From Sorex araneus (taxonomy: Eukaryota; Chordata; Mammalia; Eulipotyphla; Soricidae), in contig NC_073302.1 in assembly GCF_027595985.1 (NCBI RefSeq), positions 282,794,668 to 282,858,667 on the forward strand: a stretch of 64,000 nt of DNA, written 5' to 3'. Under the pieces are notes generated by a model. The model saw only the letters and a program-made list of their open reading frames with translations. It ran no database searches and was not told the origin of the DNA. A program made the position numbers and the translations under genes. The first letter of the stretch is position 1. Each line of letters begins with the position of its first letter. Positions 35,091 through 46,544 of the stretch are shown here, one piece after another.

Positions 35091-35278
35091 ATTTTTTCTT
35101 TTTTCTTTTTGGGTCACACTCGGCAATGCACAGAGGTTACTCCTGGCTCATGGACCATGCATGCACTCAGGATTACTCCTGTTGGTGTTCAGGAGACCTT
35201 ATGGAATGGTGGGAATCAAATCTGGGTTGGCCTCGTGCAAGGCAAATGCCCTACCCACTGTGCCATCCATCCTGCCCC
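35091..35278 (-). mobile_element. SINE-A with target-site duplication
   Basis: A full antisense copy from a T-rich tail to catcctgcccc. It contains an extra catggaccatgcatg insertion in the body. The duplication aagctgactgatt (35078-35090) versus aagttgattgatt (35279-35291) has two mismatches. Confidence 0.9.
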
Positions 35279-35291
35279 AAGTTGATTGATT

Positions 35292-35635
35292 CTTACATGT
35301 TTGATGATTTTTGACAATATTTTAAACTGGGTGGTCATTTTTATCTCTTTTTCTTCTAATTCATTGTTTGTACCTTAAAATCAATAGATTTTTTTGTGTA
35401 TTTATTTTACAGCCTGCTACTTTTATGTACTGGTTAGCTGTTTCTAATGTTTTTTTAGCGGTTACTTTAGCATCTTTTATGTATCTTATGTTATCACTTC
35501 AATGAGGGAGGAATCTTGTGTCTTTAAAAGAGGGACACTGATATAGGTTGTGGATTTGGAGTCAGAAAAATGTATACCTTAAACTCTGTTATTAACAGCT
35601 TTGTAAAATACATGAAACTTTTAAAAATAAGTAAG
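35292..35635. other. AT-rich stretch without recognised gene
   Basis: Nothing identified. Confidence 0.45.
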
Positions 35636-35775
35636 AGTACAGTAGCACTGTAGCACAGTCATCTCGTTGTTCATCGATTTGCTCGAGTGGACACCAGTAA
35701 TGCCTCCATTGTGAGACTTATTGTTACTGTTTTTGGTATATCGAATACGCCATGAATAGCTTGCCAGGTTCTGCG
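35636..35775 (-). mobile_element. SINE-B, lacking head and most of the 5' module
   Basis: The tail and RTE 3' module (cgttgttcatcgatttgctc), the junction and atatcgaatacgccatgaat are present. The element stops at gcttgccaggttctgc, so it is a 5'-truncated copy. Confidence 0.88.
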
Positions 35776-36005
35776 TTTTTGGAGCAATGAAACTATGTTG
35801 CCACTGTATAATGATATAATGATGAATATGTGCCATTGTACATTTATCCAACCCCACAAAATGCATAATACCAAGAATATAGTATTGCACAAACCACCAA
35901 GCATAAATGATTATTATGTATCAACATTAAATTATTCAGTCTAGCAAATGTGTCACTTTGGTGGAGTATATGGAAAATCGAGGCAATTCTACATTTCTAG
36001 GGTTT

Positions 36006-36042
36006 TATATATATATATATATATATATACATACATATATAA
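36006..36042. repeat. (AT)n microsatellite
   Basis: A run of alternating AT of about 24 bases, followed by atacatacatatata. Confidence 0.93.
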
Positions 36043-38509
36043 TCTCTATACTTCTAATAGTTGTTGAGTGATCTCAAATTATTCTAAAATAAAGTATTTT
36101 ACAAAAGGAAATCCATAACCTACCTCTGTCTGATCCCAATACTAATTTTATTCTCAATAACATTATATAAAGAAAACACTCCTTTTCTTATGCATGTTTT
36201 TGGTTACTAAGTAGAAGTGTGAGGTATGAGTCAGCTGAAGATGAAGTCCTTTTCTCATAGAATTTCTAGACTTTTCATAAACTGGTCAGATCCCATTGCG
36301 CTTAGCATTACCTCTACTAACCTGTGGAAGAAATATGGTGGACAAGTGTCTGTGGGACTTTTCTTGTAATACTGGGTTTCAATCCATAATTATGTCTTAA
36401 ATCTTGTTTTATTTTTGAAACATTGCATAATTACTCCAAGTGTATAAGGTGTATTTATGAAATTAGACCTGATAACATAATTGCTGTACAAATACACACT
36501 ATGTTAAACGATATTATTTTACTTCACAATCTACCTCAAACACCTGTGATTTATTTACTATGCAAGAAGTTGAGAACTATGGCAAGCAATGCAACAGTTA
36601 TTCTTCGGTATTACACTTTTGTTTTTATATTCTTATTTATTATTCCAGATAATTAAAACATAATATAAAATGTTATAGGCACTATAACATTGGTATGTTA
36701 CAGTGAATTAGAAAAAAAAAGAGTAAAAATTGCCTACCTAGTCACCTACATATTTATAAAAAAAGACTGAAAATGCTTATTGCCAGTGAAAAACTGGATC
36801 TACAACAAGTCTTAGACAATGTTGAGGGTGAAAAATCTACTATTTAGTAGCATTCTGATTAAATAGTACTGTTATGGGACCAGGAGATGAGACAATTTGA
36901 CCTTAGTTGTTTTACTACCTTGTTCACAATGTCATTATCCATAAAGTATTCATTGCACTATGTTAATTATGAGTGGTTTCTGTGTAATCAATGCAACAAA
37001 AAAAGCACTCCAAATCCCAAGATTTATGACACGTTGAAAATATTCAATAAATATAATTACATTAATTTAAAATAAACATGTGCCACAATAAAATAAAATA
37101 AGCACAAAACAGAAATATCAATGAAAATCAACTTATCTCTAGACTGTACTGCTTTATAAAATTAATTTCTACTCTTGTCTCTTGAGCAGCTTCAATATTT
37201 TAGTTTCTATTATTTAAAATATTGCATTATGTTGCCTTTATATCAGATAAAAGATATATTGAATTGTATAATTGAATTGTAGCTGACACCAGAGTGGGAT
37301 AGTAATTAGAAGCTGATGTGGTTAAAAACAGAAATATAGAGTATAAAGTCAAAACTGTCACTTAAATCATCACTTACATTTTCCTCAAATAAAACACCTA
37401 CCAAGTGCAGTTACAAAGGATCATGAACCAACTTACAGCACCCGTGTGAGAAGCACATTAAAGAAAAATGTTTCAGAGTGTTAAACTATTCTCATTATAA
37501 ATATTTTTAAATTAACTTGCAAATAATACTCAAGAATATATAGAGAAATATCAGTTTCTATTACTGAAATAGAAAAGGTTACCATTAACCATGTAAAGAG
37601 TGATTTGGTAGAATAATTGTGTGCCTTCAACTTGCTAACTTCCCACTTTTTAAAAAATTATTTAATCAGAATGGTAAAATGTTACTTGATTGTTGGAATA
37701 ATGTAGAAGTGAATTTGGAGGACATGGATTCTAAATTCCATTGAGCTTTTCTATTAGCAGAAACATTTTTCTACTCTCCGGTGAAATGTGTCTTGCATTA
37801 ATTGGAAATCCATTAAGATATTAATTTAAATGTCAATCAGTAGAGGGCTTGTCAACTTTCCTCATACCTATTACTACTCAGTGAGTCTTGATTGGCAATT
37901 ATATTTAAAACTCTGCTTACCGCATGGTGCCAGTTAAGAAGTTGAACCAGAAACTTTGATAGCATTGCATGTTTTTTTAAATATTTTTAAGGCTATGCAT
38001 ATGTGACTTTTTTAAGAAGGTAAGAAAAACACAATGATTTCAAAGGATTCTCACACACATGCAAACACACACACATTTTGACACCTGAAATGATTCACTA
38101 TAATCTCAATATAAAACTCTCTTCAAAAGATGATTTTTTCAACCAAATTTTTGGGGATAGGATCTTACATCACACACATTAGTGTCTCAAGTAATTAAAA
38201 TCCAAATCAAGATGTGTTTTAATTGTAAAACACACACTTTATTTTAAAAATTCAGTGCTTAATAGTAGCAACATGCCATTATTGCATTTTACCTTGAAAA
38301 TTAAAGAAACAAACTTTGAAAACATGGATTAAATGCAATTAAGTTAAATATGTTTGTTTGTTTGCTTCAAAAACAGACTTCTGAAGTCAATTTATTACGC
38401 ATTTATAGCTCATCCATCCATGAGCCCACATCCCCCAATGGGGCCAAAATGTTGTTCTTTCTATTAATATTGAACAGTCCATGTGTTAACACAGATTGAT
38501 ATTCAATAT

Positions 38510-38645
38510 AATACAAGTGAATTATATTATTATATTATATAATGCAAGTTATGTATATTATACATTTACATTAATTTATAATATAATACAAGTTATATAT
38601 ATAATACAATTATATCATATTATATAATGCAAGTTGCATTACAAT
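38510..38645. repeat. AT-rich imperfect repeat
   Basis: The phrase tatattatataatgcaagtt occurs twice (near 38530 and 38615), with related ataatacaagttatat segments between. Probably local tandem duplication. Confidence 0.7.
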
Positions 38646-38991
38646 GCCTTAACATGCCTTCAGTTATCGAATTAGACCCACGTTCTCCATGGGAATGATA
38701 TAGTGGACACTGTACAATACAGGACAAGGTCAGGATGTGAGAAAGTTCTATTGAGGTTATTTATTATATAAACTCTATCACTCTCTGTATATTCACATCT
38801 GTAATGTATATATAATGTATATACTATAGATCACAAATATGCTCAAATTACCAAATAATTATGTTACCTTCATGCTTATTATATTTGGGTCATGTATTAA
38901 TGATCAGGTGTAGGAGACATACAATCATTTTATTTTCTGTGTACTTTAGTTATATAATGCAGACATTCATTTAATACATATTACATTTATC

Positions 38992-39145
38992 ATTGTTGAG
39001 CTTGCACACTTGGTTACTCTGCACTGGGGACCACACATTTGGATGTAATGTTGGGACTCACACCACGTGATGTGTGACAATAGCAGCACTGAACTTGTAA
39101 CTTCGTACATGCGAAGCAGTCACTCTCCCTTTAAGCCATATTTTA
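38992..39145 (-). mobile_element. Possible old SINE-A
   Basis: The arrangement ttactctgcactggggacca then gttgggactcacacc and tctccctttaagcc is compatible with a strongly diverged antisense copy. Confidence 0.4.
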
Positions 39146-39194
39146 GGTCCTAATTGCTCATTATTACTCAATTCCATGATAACATTAAAAAATA

Positions 39195-39385
39195 CATTTG
39201 GTCTGAGAGATAATATATGGGTTTATTTACTTATCTTATGCATGGATTTTCTGTGTAATTCTATCCCAGGTTCTATCCCAGGCACTGAATATCATCTCTT
39301 TAGCACTGCCAAAGTGGTTTCTGAGAATAGAGCAAGAAATCAGCGCTGAACACAGCCAGGTATGACTGCAACACCCCCACCTTTC
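39195..39385 (+). mobile_element. Old SINE-A copy with duplicated B-box region
   Basis: It shows ctatcccaggttctatcccaggcactgaat (B-box duplicated in tandem), then a body ending gctgaacacagccaggtatg. Confidence 0.5.
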
Positions 39386-41216
39386 AAAAAACAATCAGCA
39401 AAACATGAAAATCCCTTTATATATTTACAACTCATTTCAATCTTTCTTGACTACTGTTTATTTGAAATGTTATAATCCATGGAAATAGAGGACCTTTGTC
39501 TTTATTTCTGGGACAATATATGAGCCTCATTTTGGCAAGCATGTTATGTTATAAAGTGATTGCAACCCCTTTCACCATTGCAGCTCTTTTCATCAGAAAC
39601 TTTACCCTTTTAGTGTCTCAATTAGTAAACACAGATTGTTCCTGCACTCCTACATTACTAAAATACCTTTTCAGGATGCGGAGTAAAAGCTCATGTTGAA
39701 TTTTGTAAACAGTGTTGGGAGGAAAAAAAAAATCTTACTTAGGCATTTAACTTTTTTTCCAGTCCAATTATTGCAGGATTGATAAATCTAGAAATTCCTT
39801 TCTATAAGCCAAAACTAATCATCAGCTGTTAGAGTTACATCATCTCATCAGATTAATGGGGAAAAGAGAGAGGGAGCGAGAGGAAGAGAGATAGAAAAAT
39901 GAGAGATGAGAGCTGAGAAGGAGATAAAGATAAAGACACTGAGCATGTTTCTCTGATCCTCTATGCTACCTTGTGGAAGAGGATGCCGCAATGTTGAGGT
40001 GTATTCTTCTCTGTCATAATACTGCCATTCTAGTCATAAAATTAATGAAAAACTATTGGAACCCAACCCGAGCAGGACCACTGAAGGATGATATTCTACT
40101 GAATGAAGATTTAAGTCATGCTACAATGTATAAAATTACGGCCACCAAAAAACATCCAGGGAATTAACTCGAATGCAGAGAAAGAAAAGAATATAAAATA
40201 GGGGAAAAGATCTATGGGAAGAGAAACAGCATAAGGGCTTTTCTCCTTTAAACTGCAGTCTGGTGACAAGCTAAAGGAACAGAGGCAGTGTTATCTAGCC
40301 ATAATTTCTCGTTTGCTCTGTGGGTCTCGGATTCACATTGGTTCTTCTGTATTTTACAGTTACTTTGCACTTATTTTTACCTATGGGAAACATTCACATG
40401 TCATTGAAAAAAGGGGAAGGGAGAAAGCATGTTTTCTTTCTTCTTGCTTCAGCAGGGATGTTTATAAAAATGCAGAAAATAAAAGCAGAAACAAGCAACT
40501 TTAGATGCAACTGTTGACCTAGGTTATAAAATATAAATGCTAATGTATTCTACCTATTGGGATAAAATAGTAAGTAAATAAATAAAATACTAACAAATTG
40601 AAAATGATGACAACAAATCCTGAGACTGAAAAAGTTTTATCATATGCCTTTATATCAAATATATAATCACAGAAAAATAATAAAAATGACTGATTGTTGT
40701 TAAACTATAAGTTTGTGATGTTTTTATTATGCCAAAAGTTGGTGCTAAATATTTTAGCGAGCAAAATAGCTTTGAAGAAAATCATTTTATTATTACTCGG
40801 AATAAAAAATGAACCACTCAGAGCTTGTGTGCGTGTCACAAGGTATCCATTCATAACACAGATGAAAATAGCTTCTTAAAAAATCAGAGAAAATAGATAC
40901 ACTTCTATAATTTTCTACAACTTTATATTTTTGGTATTGGATTGGATTTTGTTTATTTGGATGTATTTATTTCGATTTTATTTTCTTTATATTGATTTAT
41001 TTAGATTTTATTTTATTTTGCGTTTCTAGGCTAAGCTGATAACTGGGCTAACCATTTTCTTAACTATGGGGCAGTTGATTTAAAGTCTACATAAAATTAA
41101 ATAAGAAAAGACTAGTGCTCTGGTTAAACACAGATTCTTTTGCTAAATCATTTTTTCCTTTATCCTTGAAGCACATTAAATTTGAAAAAAAATTATTTAT
41201 TAGTATCATGAAGTTT
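39386..41216. other. Stretch without recognised gene
   Basis: The part 39830-40500 is less AT-rich and includes a purine-rich run (agagagagggagcgagagga, near 39865). Several short open frames exist but none has a recognisable domain. A conserved non-coding element is possible. Confidence 0.35.
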
Positions 41217-41399
41217 GGTTTGTTTGTTTGACGGGCCATACTTGGCAATGTTCAGGGATTACTCCTGGCTTGACCTTTGGCAGAGTTCCTGACAGAGGCT
41301 CCATACGGATGCCCAGGACAGAACTCAGGTCAGCCATCGACCATGTGCAATGTGCAACGCAGAAGCCTTACCTACCATACTACCACTCCACACCCCACC
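41217..41399 (-). mobile_element. SINE-A, moderately old
   Basis: Antisense order: cttggcaatgttcagggatt, actcctggcttgacctttgg, an extended middle, aactcaggtcagccatcgac and ctaccactccacacccc. Confidence 0.8.
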
Positions 41400-41442
41400 C
41401 CAGATTTTGGAATCATCATTTTGTCAGCTTAATTTTATTGAG

Positions 41443-41700
41443 GACTGGAGCGATAGTACAGTAGGTAGGGCATTTGCTTTGCACGAAGCTGACCCAGGTT
41501 CGATTCCGCCGTCCGTCTCGGAGAGCCCGGCAAGCTACTAAGAGTATCCCCCCCGCAAGGCAGAGCCTGGCAAGCTACCCATGGCATATTCGATATGCCA
41601 AAAATAGTAACAACAAGTCTCACAATGGAGACGTTACTGGTGCCCGCTCAAACAAATCGATGAACAACGGAACGACAGTGCCACTACTGTGCTACAGTGC
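41443..41700 (+). mobile_element. SINE-B, complete reference copy with target-site duplication
   Basis: Head ggactggagcgatagtacag with B-box ggttcgattcc. RTE 5' module ggagagcccggcaagctact, gcctggcaagctacccatgg and atatgccaaaaatagtaaca. Junction aagtctcacaatggagacgt. RTE 3' module gcccgctcaaacaaatcgat. Tail gacagtgccactactgtgct. The flanking words taattttattgagg (41429-41442) and taatttcattgaagg (41701-41715) form the duplication. This is the clearest complete example of the family here. Confidence 0.95.
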
Positions 41701-41715
41701 TAATTTCATTGAAGG

Positions 41716-42384
41716 TGTGATGGAAAAGTATTCTTGGGGATATGCAAGCAGTACATACTTGTGATGTACTTGTTTTCCAGTACACCTTATTGGAGAATAT
41801 TTATTTTACACAAAAGCCAAAAGAAAACATTATGGTAGAAAGTGTAAAAGTGCAGGTTTCAAATATGTGCATTAATGTTTTCGCCATTTGAATGAGATAA
41901 AAAATGAAGAGCATATCAAAACCACTGCATTTGTCTACACCTTCTGGCTGCTTGTTTCCTTTGCCAGAATAAAGTTCCTTTGAAGATAGAGTCTTCGCTC
42001 TGTGATTAGTGATTATACAAACTGCTTTTCCTTTAGCAGCTACACTATATCAGAAATTAGTGACATTTTTGTGAAGTGTAGTGTCAGGCTTTACAAAAAT
42101 GGGAGGAGTGTTTTTAAGTGTGCTTTACCATACAATAGAGGAGGATTTTTCACTCCCTGAGGCAAACAGAAGGAAGAGATGGATAATCAGTTTCTGTGCA
42201 TGTGTGAGTCAGTAGTTGTAAAAATGTCTTCAGTTTGCCAAATGCCTCCGAATCTTGGCTGAGGGTGTTGTAAAACTCAAATGGATCTTCTTTACGGTGG
42301 AAAGGAGTCGATCAATTTTTGTACAATGCATCCATATTTAGGAGAAAAAAATCTAAATCTATGAAGATTACATACTTTCTTTGT
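41716..42384. other. Stretch without recognised gene
   Basis: Nothing identified. Confidence 0.45.
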
Positions 42385-42530
42385 CACTGGAGAAATAATA
42401 TAGTGGTGAAAGTGCTTGCTTATCTTGAATGTGACTGGTTCTGGTGAGGTTTCCTGTTGCCACCAGCTGTGATCCCTCCCAGTAGAGCCCAGAGTATGTC
42501 CTGAGAATTGCCAGATATAGCCCTAATCAA
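42385..42530 (+). mobile_element. Old SINE-A copy
   Basis: Traces: ggagaaataatatagtggtg (head), gtgatccctcccagtagagc and gaattgccagatatagccct (body end). Confidence 0.5.
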
Positions 42531-42708
42531 TCAAACAGATTGCATCTTGCAAACGATATAAAATTCTACTAAATTTAGTATGATTAAGCAAACTGACCTA
42601 GAACAATCGCATATTGCAACATTTTGTACTGTACTTTTCAAGAGAAGATCAGCTTTCCTGAGTGCCTGGAGGAATCCTTAAAATTTCGGTGTTAAGAAAA
42701 TCATGTTT

Positions 42709-42898
42709 CGGGGCTGGAATGATAGCACAGCGGGGTAGGGCATTTGCCTTGCACACGGCTGACCCAGGTTCAATTCCCAGCATCCCATATGGTCCCATGA
42801 GGATCCACAGGGGTGATTCCTGAGTGCAGAGTCAGGAGTAACCCCCGTGCATCATCGCCGGGTGTGACCCGAAAAGCAAAAAAAAAAAAATAAAAAAG
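42709..42898 (+). mobile_element. SINE-A, young, with target-site duplication
   Basis: A near-consensus copy with head cggggctggaatgatagcac, ggttcaattcccagcatccc and gggtgtgacccgaaaagc, plus an A-rich tail. The duplication gaaaatcatgtt (42696-42707) and gaaaatcatatt (42899-42910) has one mismatch. Confidence 0.95.
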
Positions 42899-42911
42899 GA
42901 AAATCATATTC

Positions 42912-43352
42912 GTCATCTGAGAATACTAAAGATAAGTACCAGGAGAATACTCCACAGCTTGGAAGGCCGCCTCACATGCTGGGGTAAAAAGCAGCTCAGA
43001 TAGAGAAGGGACTACTGAACAAAGGGTGCTCTGTGGGCCCACTGGGGATGGGAGATGCGGGCTGAAAATAGACTATAGACTGAACATGATGCCTTCTTAA
43101 TACCTCTATACCAAACCACAACACCAAAAAGGAGAGAAAGAGAGCAAAATGGAATGCCCTGTTACAAAGAGGGGGTGGGGTGTCGGGGACGGAGTGGGGG
43201 GTAGTGGTAGGGATGCTGGGAGTATGGTGGTGGAAAATGGGCACTGGTTGAGAGATGGATACTTGATCATTGTATGAATAAAATGCAAGCATAAAAGTTT
43301 GTAAGTCTGTAACTTTATCTCACTGTGATTCACTAATAAAACATTAAAAAAA
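42912..43352 (+). mobile_element. L1 3' UTR, older subfamily
   Basis: It begins just after ORF2 at gataagtaccaggagaatac. It passes taccaaaccacaacaccaaa and a G-rich stretch (gagggggtggggtgtcgggg), then gggcactggttgagagatgg, and ends actgtgattcactaataaaa with an A tail. Open frames on the minus strand are antisense by-products. Confidence 0.9.
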
Positions 43353-44139
43353 AAACCCAAGAAAACCATATTAGCATTTGGGTGGGGGCAATTTTATTTT
43401 CCCAAATAAAGGTTTGCCTGTCACCTCAGTCTTGAGGATGGTATGGCATTTGACGTGCCAACAAATTGTAAAGAAACTGAATTGTGATCAAAAAAAATAA
43501 ATCCTAGGGCTCAGAAGACATTGCTCTGAGAGTCAGCCAATACGTTTACCCAAAAGTAAGCGAGAAGAGTACAGAAAGCGAAGATTGTCAGACTTGAGGG
43601 CCTCATCACTTAAACACTGAGGTTTAAGCTTGGGCCAGGATTTGATTGGGAACTAATAAAGAGAGCTAATCATGGCGGCTGAAGTTATCTATACTTTGTT
43701 TGTGTTGGAGCCACATCTGGCAATGCACAGGGCTTAGATACAAATATAGGAGAATAATTGTGATGGTAAGTATGTAATGATGACAATGGTGGTCTCTAAA
43801 GGAGCTACCGGCTCTTGGAAATGATTTGTAGGATCTTACCATGCATGACTTTTGGGGTTCAAAGCATTGAGTGGTTGGGAGGAGTTCTCCTGTTGAATAG
43901 GCTGAAGCAAAAATCATGAATTCCAGGTTCAGCTAGTTTTAAATTGAATGGAAGATGTGAAATGGCAGGGAAATTTTCAGATAAAGCATCACAGCATCTA
44001 AAGTACCATTTCCTTTAGTTGTAAACAAAAAAGTTCAAAATCACAATTTAGGTGAAGTAACAGCCAATGGACTCTATTCTCAATCTGCTGTAGGGACACC
44101 AGGCCATGATGTCCTCCAGTTCTGATCCCGTTTTCTTGG
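43353..44139. other. Stretch with one SINE scrap, no gene
   Basis: Only a 40-base antisense SINE-A body fragment is recognisable (43698-43738). Confidence 0.45.
43698..43738 (-). mobile_element. SINE-A 3' fragment
   Basis: The segment gagccacatctggcaatgca followed by cagggctta is the antisense end of SINE-A. Confidence 0.5.
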
Positions 44140-44308
44140 TGTTGTTTGTTTTTGGGTTACATCCAGAATTTCAAAGGACTTACTTCTGGCTTTGTGTTCA
44201 GGTGTCACTCTAGTGGTTTCTGGGAGACAAGAGGTGACTGAACAGGGATTGAACACATGAAAAGCAAGTGAATTAACCCCTTTGCCACAAGCTAATAAGT
44301 CCAGCCCT
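44140..44308 (-). mobile_element. Old SINE-A
   Basis: Antisense body tctggctttgtgttcaggtg, B-box region acagggattgaacacatgaa and head end aagctaataagtccagccct. Confidence 0.7.
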
Positions 44309-44574
44309 CAAGCTTGTTATGGTGGTTGCTGGAATATCTCATTATCTTTTTTGTCATTGAAAAGCAAACGACATAAAAACAAAAAAAGAAAAAAAAATCA
44401 CCTACATTCTTTCAACACTTTCTTAAAATCAGAATGTTGCTCAGCAGCAGAGTATGATACTAAAACCAAGAATACATTCCCTTTTCATCCTGGAATTTAT
44501 AACTACATGTCAGAGAGCCAAGTGGGCTAGCCTTAGACTGTCTGTTTTGAATCCTTATTCTTATCCTTATGTTT

Positions 44575-44740
44575 GAGTGGTTTAGGGAACACCAGACAGT
44601 GCACCGGGCTCACTGCTAGCTCTGCACTCAGGAATCACTAAGTAAAGCTTAGGAGGAACATAAAGGATGCCAGGGATTGCATCCAGGTTGGCTGCATGCA
44701 AGGCAAGTGCCCTCCATGCTGTGCCATTGTTCTGTCCCTA
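44575..44740 (-). mobile_element. SINE-A, moderately old
   Basis: Antisense ctagctctgcactcaggaat, gatgccagggattgcatcca and ggctgcatgcaaggcaagtg. Confidence 0.8.
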
Positions 44741-45062
44741 GCCCTAACCTCTTATCCTCTGTACAGTCAGAAAACTAATAGGCAATGAGACATTCAGAGG
44801 TTTCAGGGGGCCTTGGGCATAATCTGAGCAGGAAGTGCACAGAAAAGAAACTTGGATACTTTGCCATTTTGCTCTCTCCAGCTAGTTTGCAAAATCAGCA
44901 TCTTGTTAACTTTGTTTTGGATTTGTTACCAGTACAAAATTCCTCATTTAGAATTCAATAATATTCCTCTGTTTAACAAACTTTATATAAATGTGGTAGA
45001 ATCATTGATAAATATGCATTTGTTCTACCTTAAAATGTATATAATACCTTTGAGATATTTAC
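44741..45062. other. Stretch without recognised gene
   Basis: Nothing identified. Confidence 0.45.
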
Positions 45063-45268
45063 TTTAAAGTATCACTGTATCACTGTCATCCTGTTGCTCA
45101 TCGATTTGCTCGAGCGGGCACCAGTAACTTCTTCATTTGTCCCTGTCGCATGCTAGTGTAGCCCGATGGTGTCCTCTAGCTCCAGGAGCATGAAGAGCAC
45201 ATTTTTGTTACTGTTTTTGGCATATCAAATACATCACAGTTAGCTTGCCAGGCTCTGCCATGTGGGGA
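45063..45268 (-). mobile_element. RTE derivative with a longer 3' module than SINE-B
   Basis: Read on the minus strand: 5' module gcagagcctggcaagctaac and atatgccaaaaacagtaaca, then gctcttcatgctcctggagc, then catcgggctacactagcatg, then the usual gcccgctcgagcaaatcgat end and gatgacagtgatacagt tail. The added block matches the coding RTE at 29338-29400 (gctctttgcaatcctggagc, cattgggctacaatagcaca). The internal deletion therefore ends about 70 bases earlier than in SINE-B. Confidence 0.85.
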
Positions 45269-45310
45269 AAATAAATTAAAAAATAAAAATAAATAAATAA
45301 AAATAAAGAG
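45269..45310. repeat. A-rich (AAAT)n tract
   Basis: Runs of aaataaataaa follow the truncated 5' edge of the RTE derivative. Confidence 0.8.
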
Positions 45311-45683
45311 GTCGCTCTAAATATAATGTATAATGAATATAGCAGACATCTAATAAATTTAAAAAAAATATTTCTAAAAATCAATTGGAAATTAGAATTT
45401 GTCTTTACTGTTGTAGCATCAAGATAATCAGTATGTACACTTAGAAATTAATATTAAATGAAGTAAAAATATTATGACATAACTTATTTCTAGTAAAGAC
45501 AAAGACCAAAGCCACCCTTGAGGGGGAAATGTCTAGATATAGCGGTAATGAAATCATGCCTATAGAAACAATGACAAATATAGCAGCACACTTAAGGTGT
45601 TTTAATTCAGTAGAACGTTAGAAACCAGCATGAGAATTTGTCTCATTTTACTTGATGAATCTAAATTATTTTTATTCTTATAT
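45311..45683. other. AT-rich stretch without recognised gene
   Basis: Nothing identified. Confidence 0.45.
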
Positions 45684-45908
45684 TAGCACTGTCTTGCCGT
45701 TGTTCATTGATTTGCTCGAGCAGGCTCCAGTAACTTCTCCATTGTGAGACTTGTTACTGTTCTTGGCATATCAAATATACCACGTGTAGCTTGCCAGGCT
45801 CTGCCATGCAGGCGGGAAACTCTCCATAGGTTGCTCCACTCTCAGAGAAGGACAGAAGAATCAAACCCAGCTTGGCCGCATGGAAGGAAAACACCCTACC
45901 TGCTGTAA
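45684..45908 (-). mobile_element. SINE-B
   Basis: Antisense gccgttgttcattgatttgc, cagtaacttctccattgtga, agcttgccaggctctgccat and gacagaagaatcaaacccag. The head ends at ctacctgctgtaaag. Confidence 0.9.
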
Positions 45909-45917
45909 AGTATCAAA

Positions 45918-46480
45918 TAATATTTCTTGACTCACTATCATGATCACGAAACCACGTTGTTCATCGAGTTGCTCAAGTAGTCTCAGTAACCTCTCCACTT
46001 TTTCTATCCCGGGGATTTTTAGAAGCCTCTCTCTTCTTGGCCTTCCCAAGGATGCCACATTGGAGGCTCTTCCAGGGTCAGGGAAATGAGATCCAGCTGG
46101 TTACTGGCTTTGGCATATAGATACACCATGGGAAGCTTGCGAGGCTGCCTTATGTGGGAAGGAAGCTCTCAGTAGCTTGCGAGTTTCTCCCAGAAGGAAA
46201 AGTAGGTTATAAGATATCATGTGGCCACTTTGCGGCCGCGTGCTTCTGGGAGCTTGCTTTAGAGTCTCTGGATGTTGGCCATTGATGGGATTACACACAC
46301 CTGGGTTCCTCTGCTGGTACCTTCATGCATGAGGCCTGTCTGAATGTGTGGAGAAGGGCCTTGAACATGGCTGTGACTAGGTTCCGGTGGTCTTTGGCCA
46401 CCGGGAGCTCTGCTCAGGGTGGGGAGCGAAGCTGGAGCCCATCCCCTCTGAGGGGCCCCGGAGAAGACAACCAGGTGTTC
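45918..46480 (-). mobile_element. Non-autonomous RTE with long GC-rich 5' region and deleted ORF
   Basis: Read on the minus strand: a GC-rich 5' part (46336-46480), then gcctcatgcatgaaggtacc and cccaggtgtgtgtaatccca. Next come gccaacatccagagactcta, the familiar cgcaagctactgagagctt, atgccaaagccagtaaccag and tccctgaccctggaagagcc. A short ORF stub (gagagaggcttctaaaaatc) follows, then the RTE 3' end (aggttactgagactacttga). The element at 61975-62562 has the same plan. Together they give the upstream part of the RTE 5' UTR that truncated copies lack. The outer 5' limit is uncertain. Confidence 0.8.
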
Positions 46481-46544
46481 GGGCAAGAGACTCTCTTCTA
46501 TTCCTTGAATACCACAGTTCATTTCATTTTTATTTTGTTGTTGT

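Larger units (their letters stand above)
35776..38991. other. Long AT-rich desert with simple repeats
   Basis: Over 3 kb without a gene or a clear element. It contains an (AT)n array at 36006-36042 and, at about 38515-38640, imperfect AT-rich repeats sharing tatattatataatgcaagtt. Open frames here (36423-36656, 36887-37075) have no recognisable domain. Confidence 0.5.

Noticed and set aside
38510-38645. CRISPR-like spaced repeats
   Set aside because: The repeats are AT-rich, imperfect and irregularly spaced, and the genome is mammalian.
42996-43369. Overlapping minus-strand open frames
   Set aside because: They are antisense to an L1 3' UTR.
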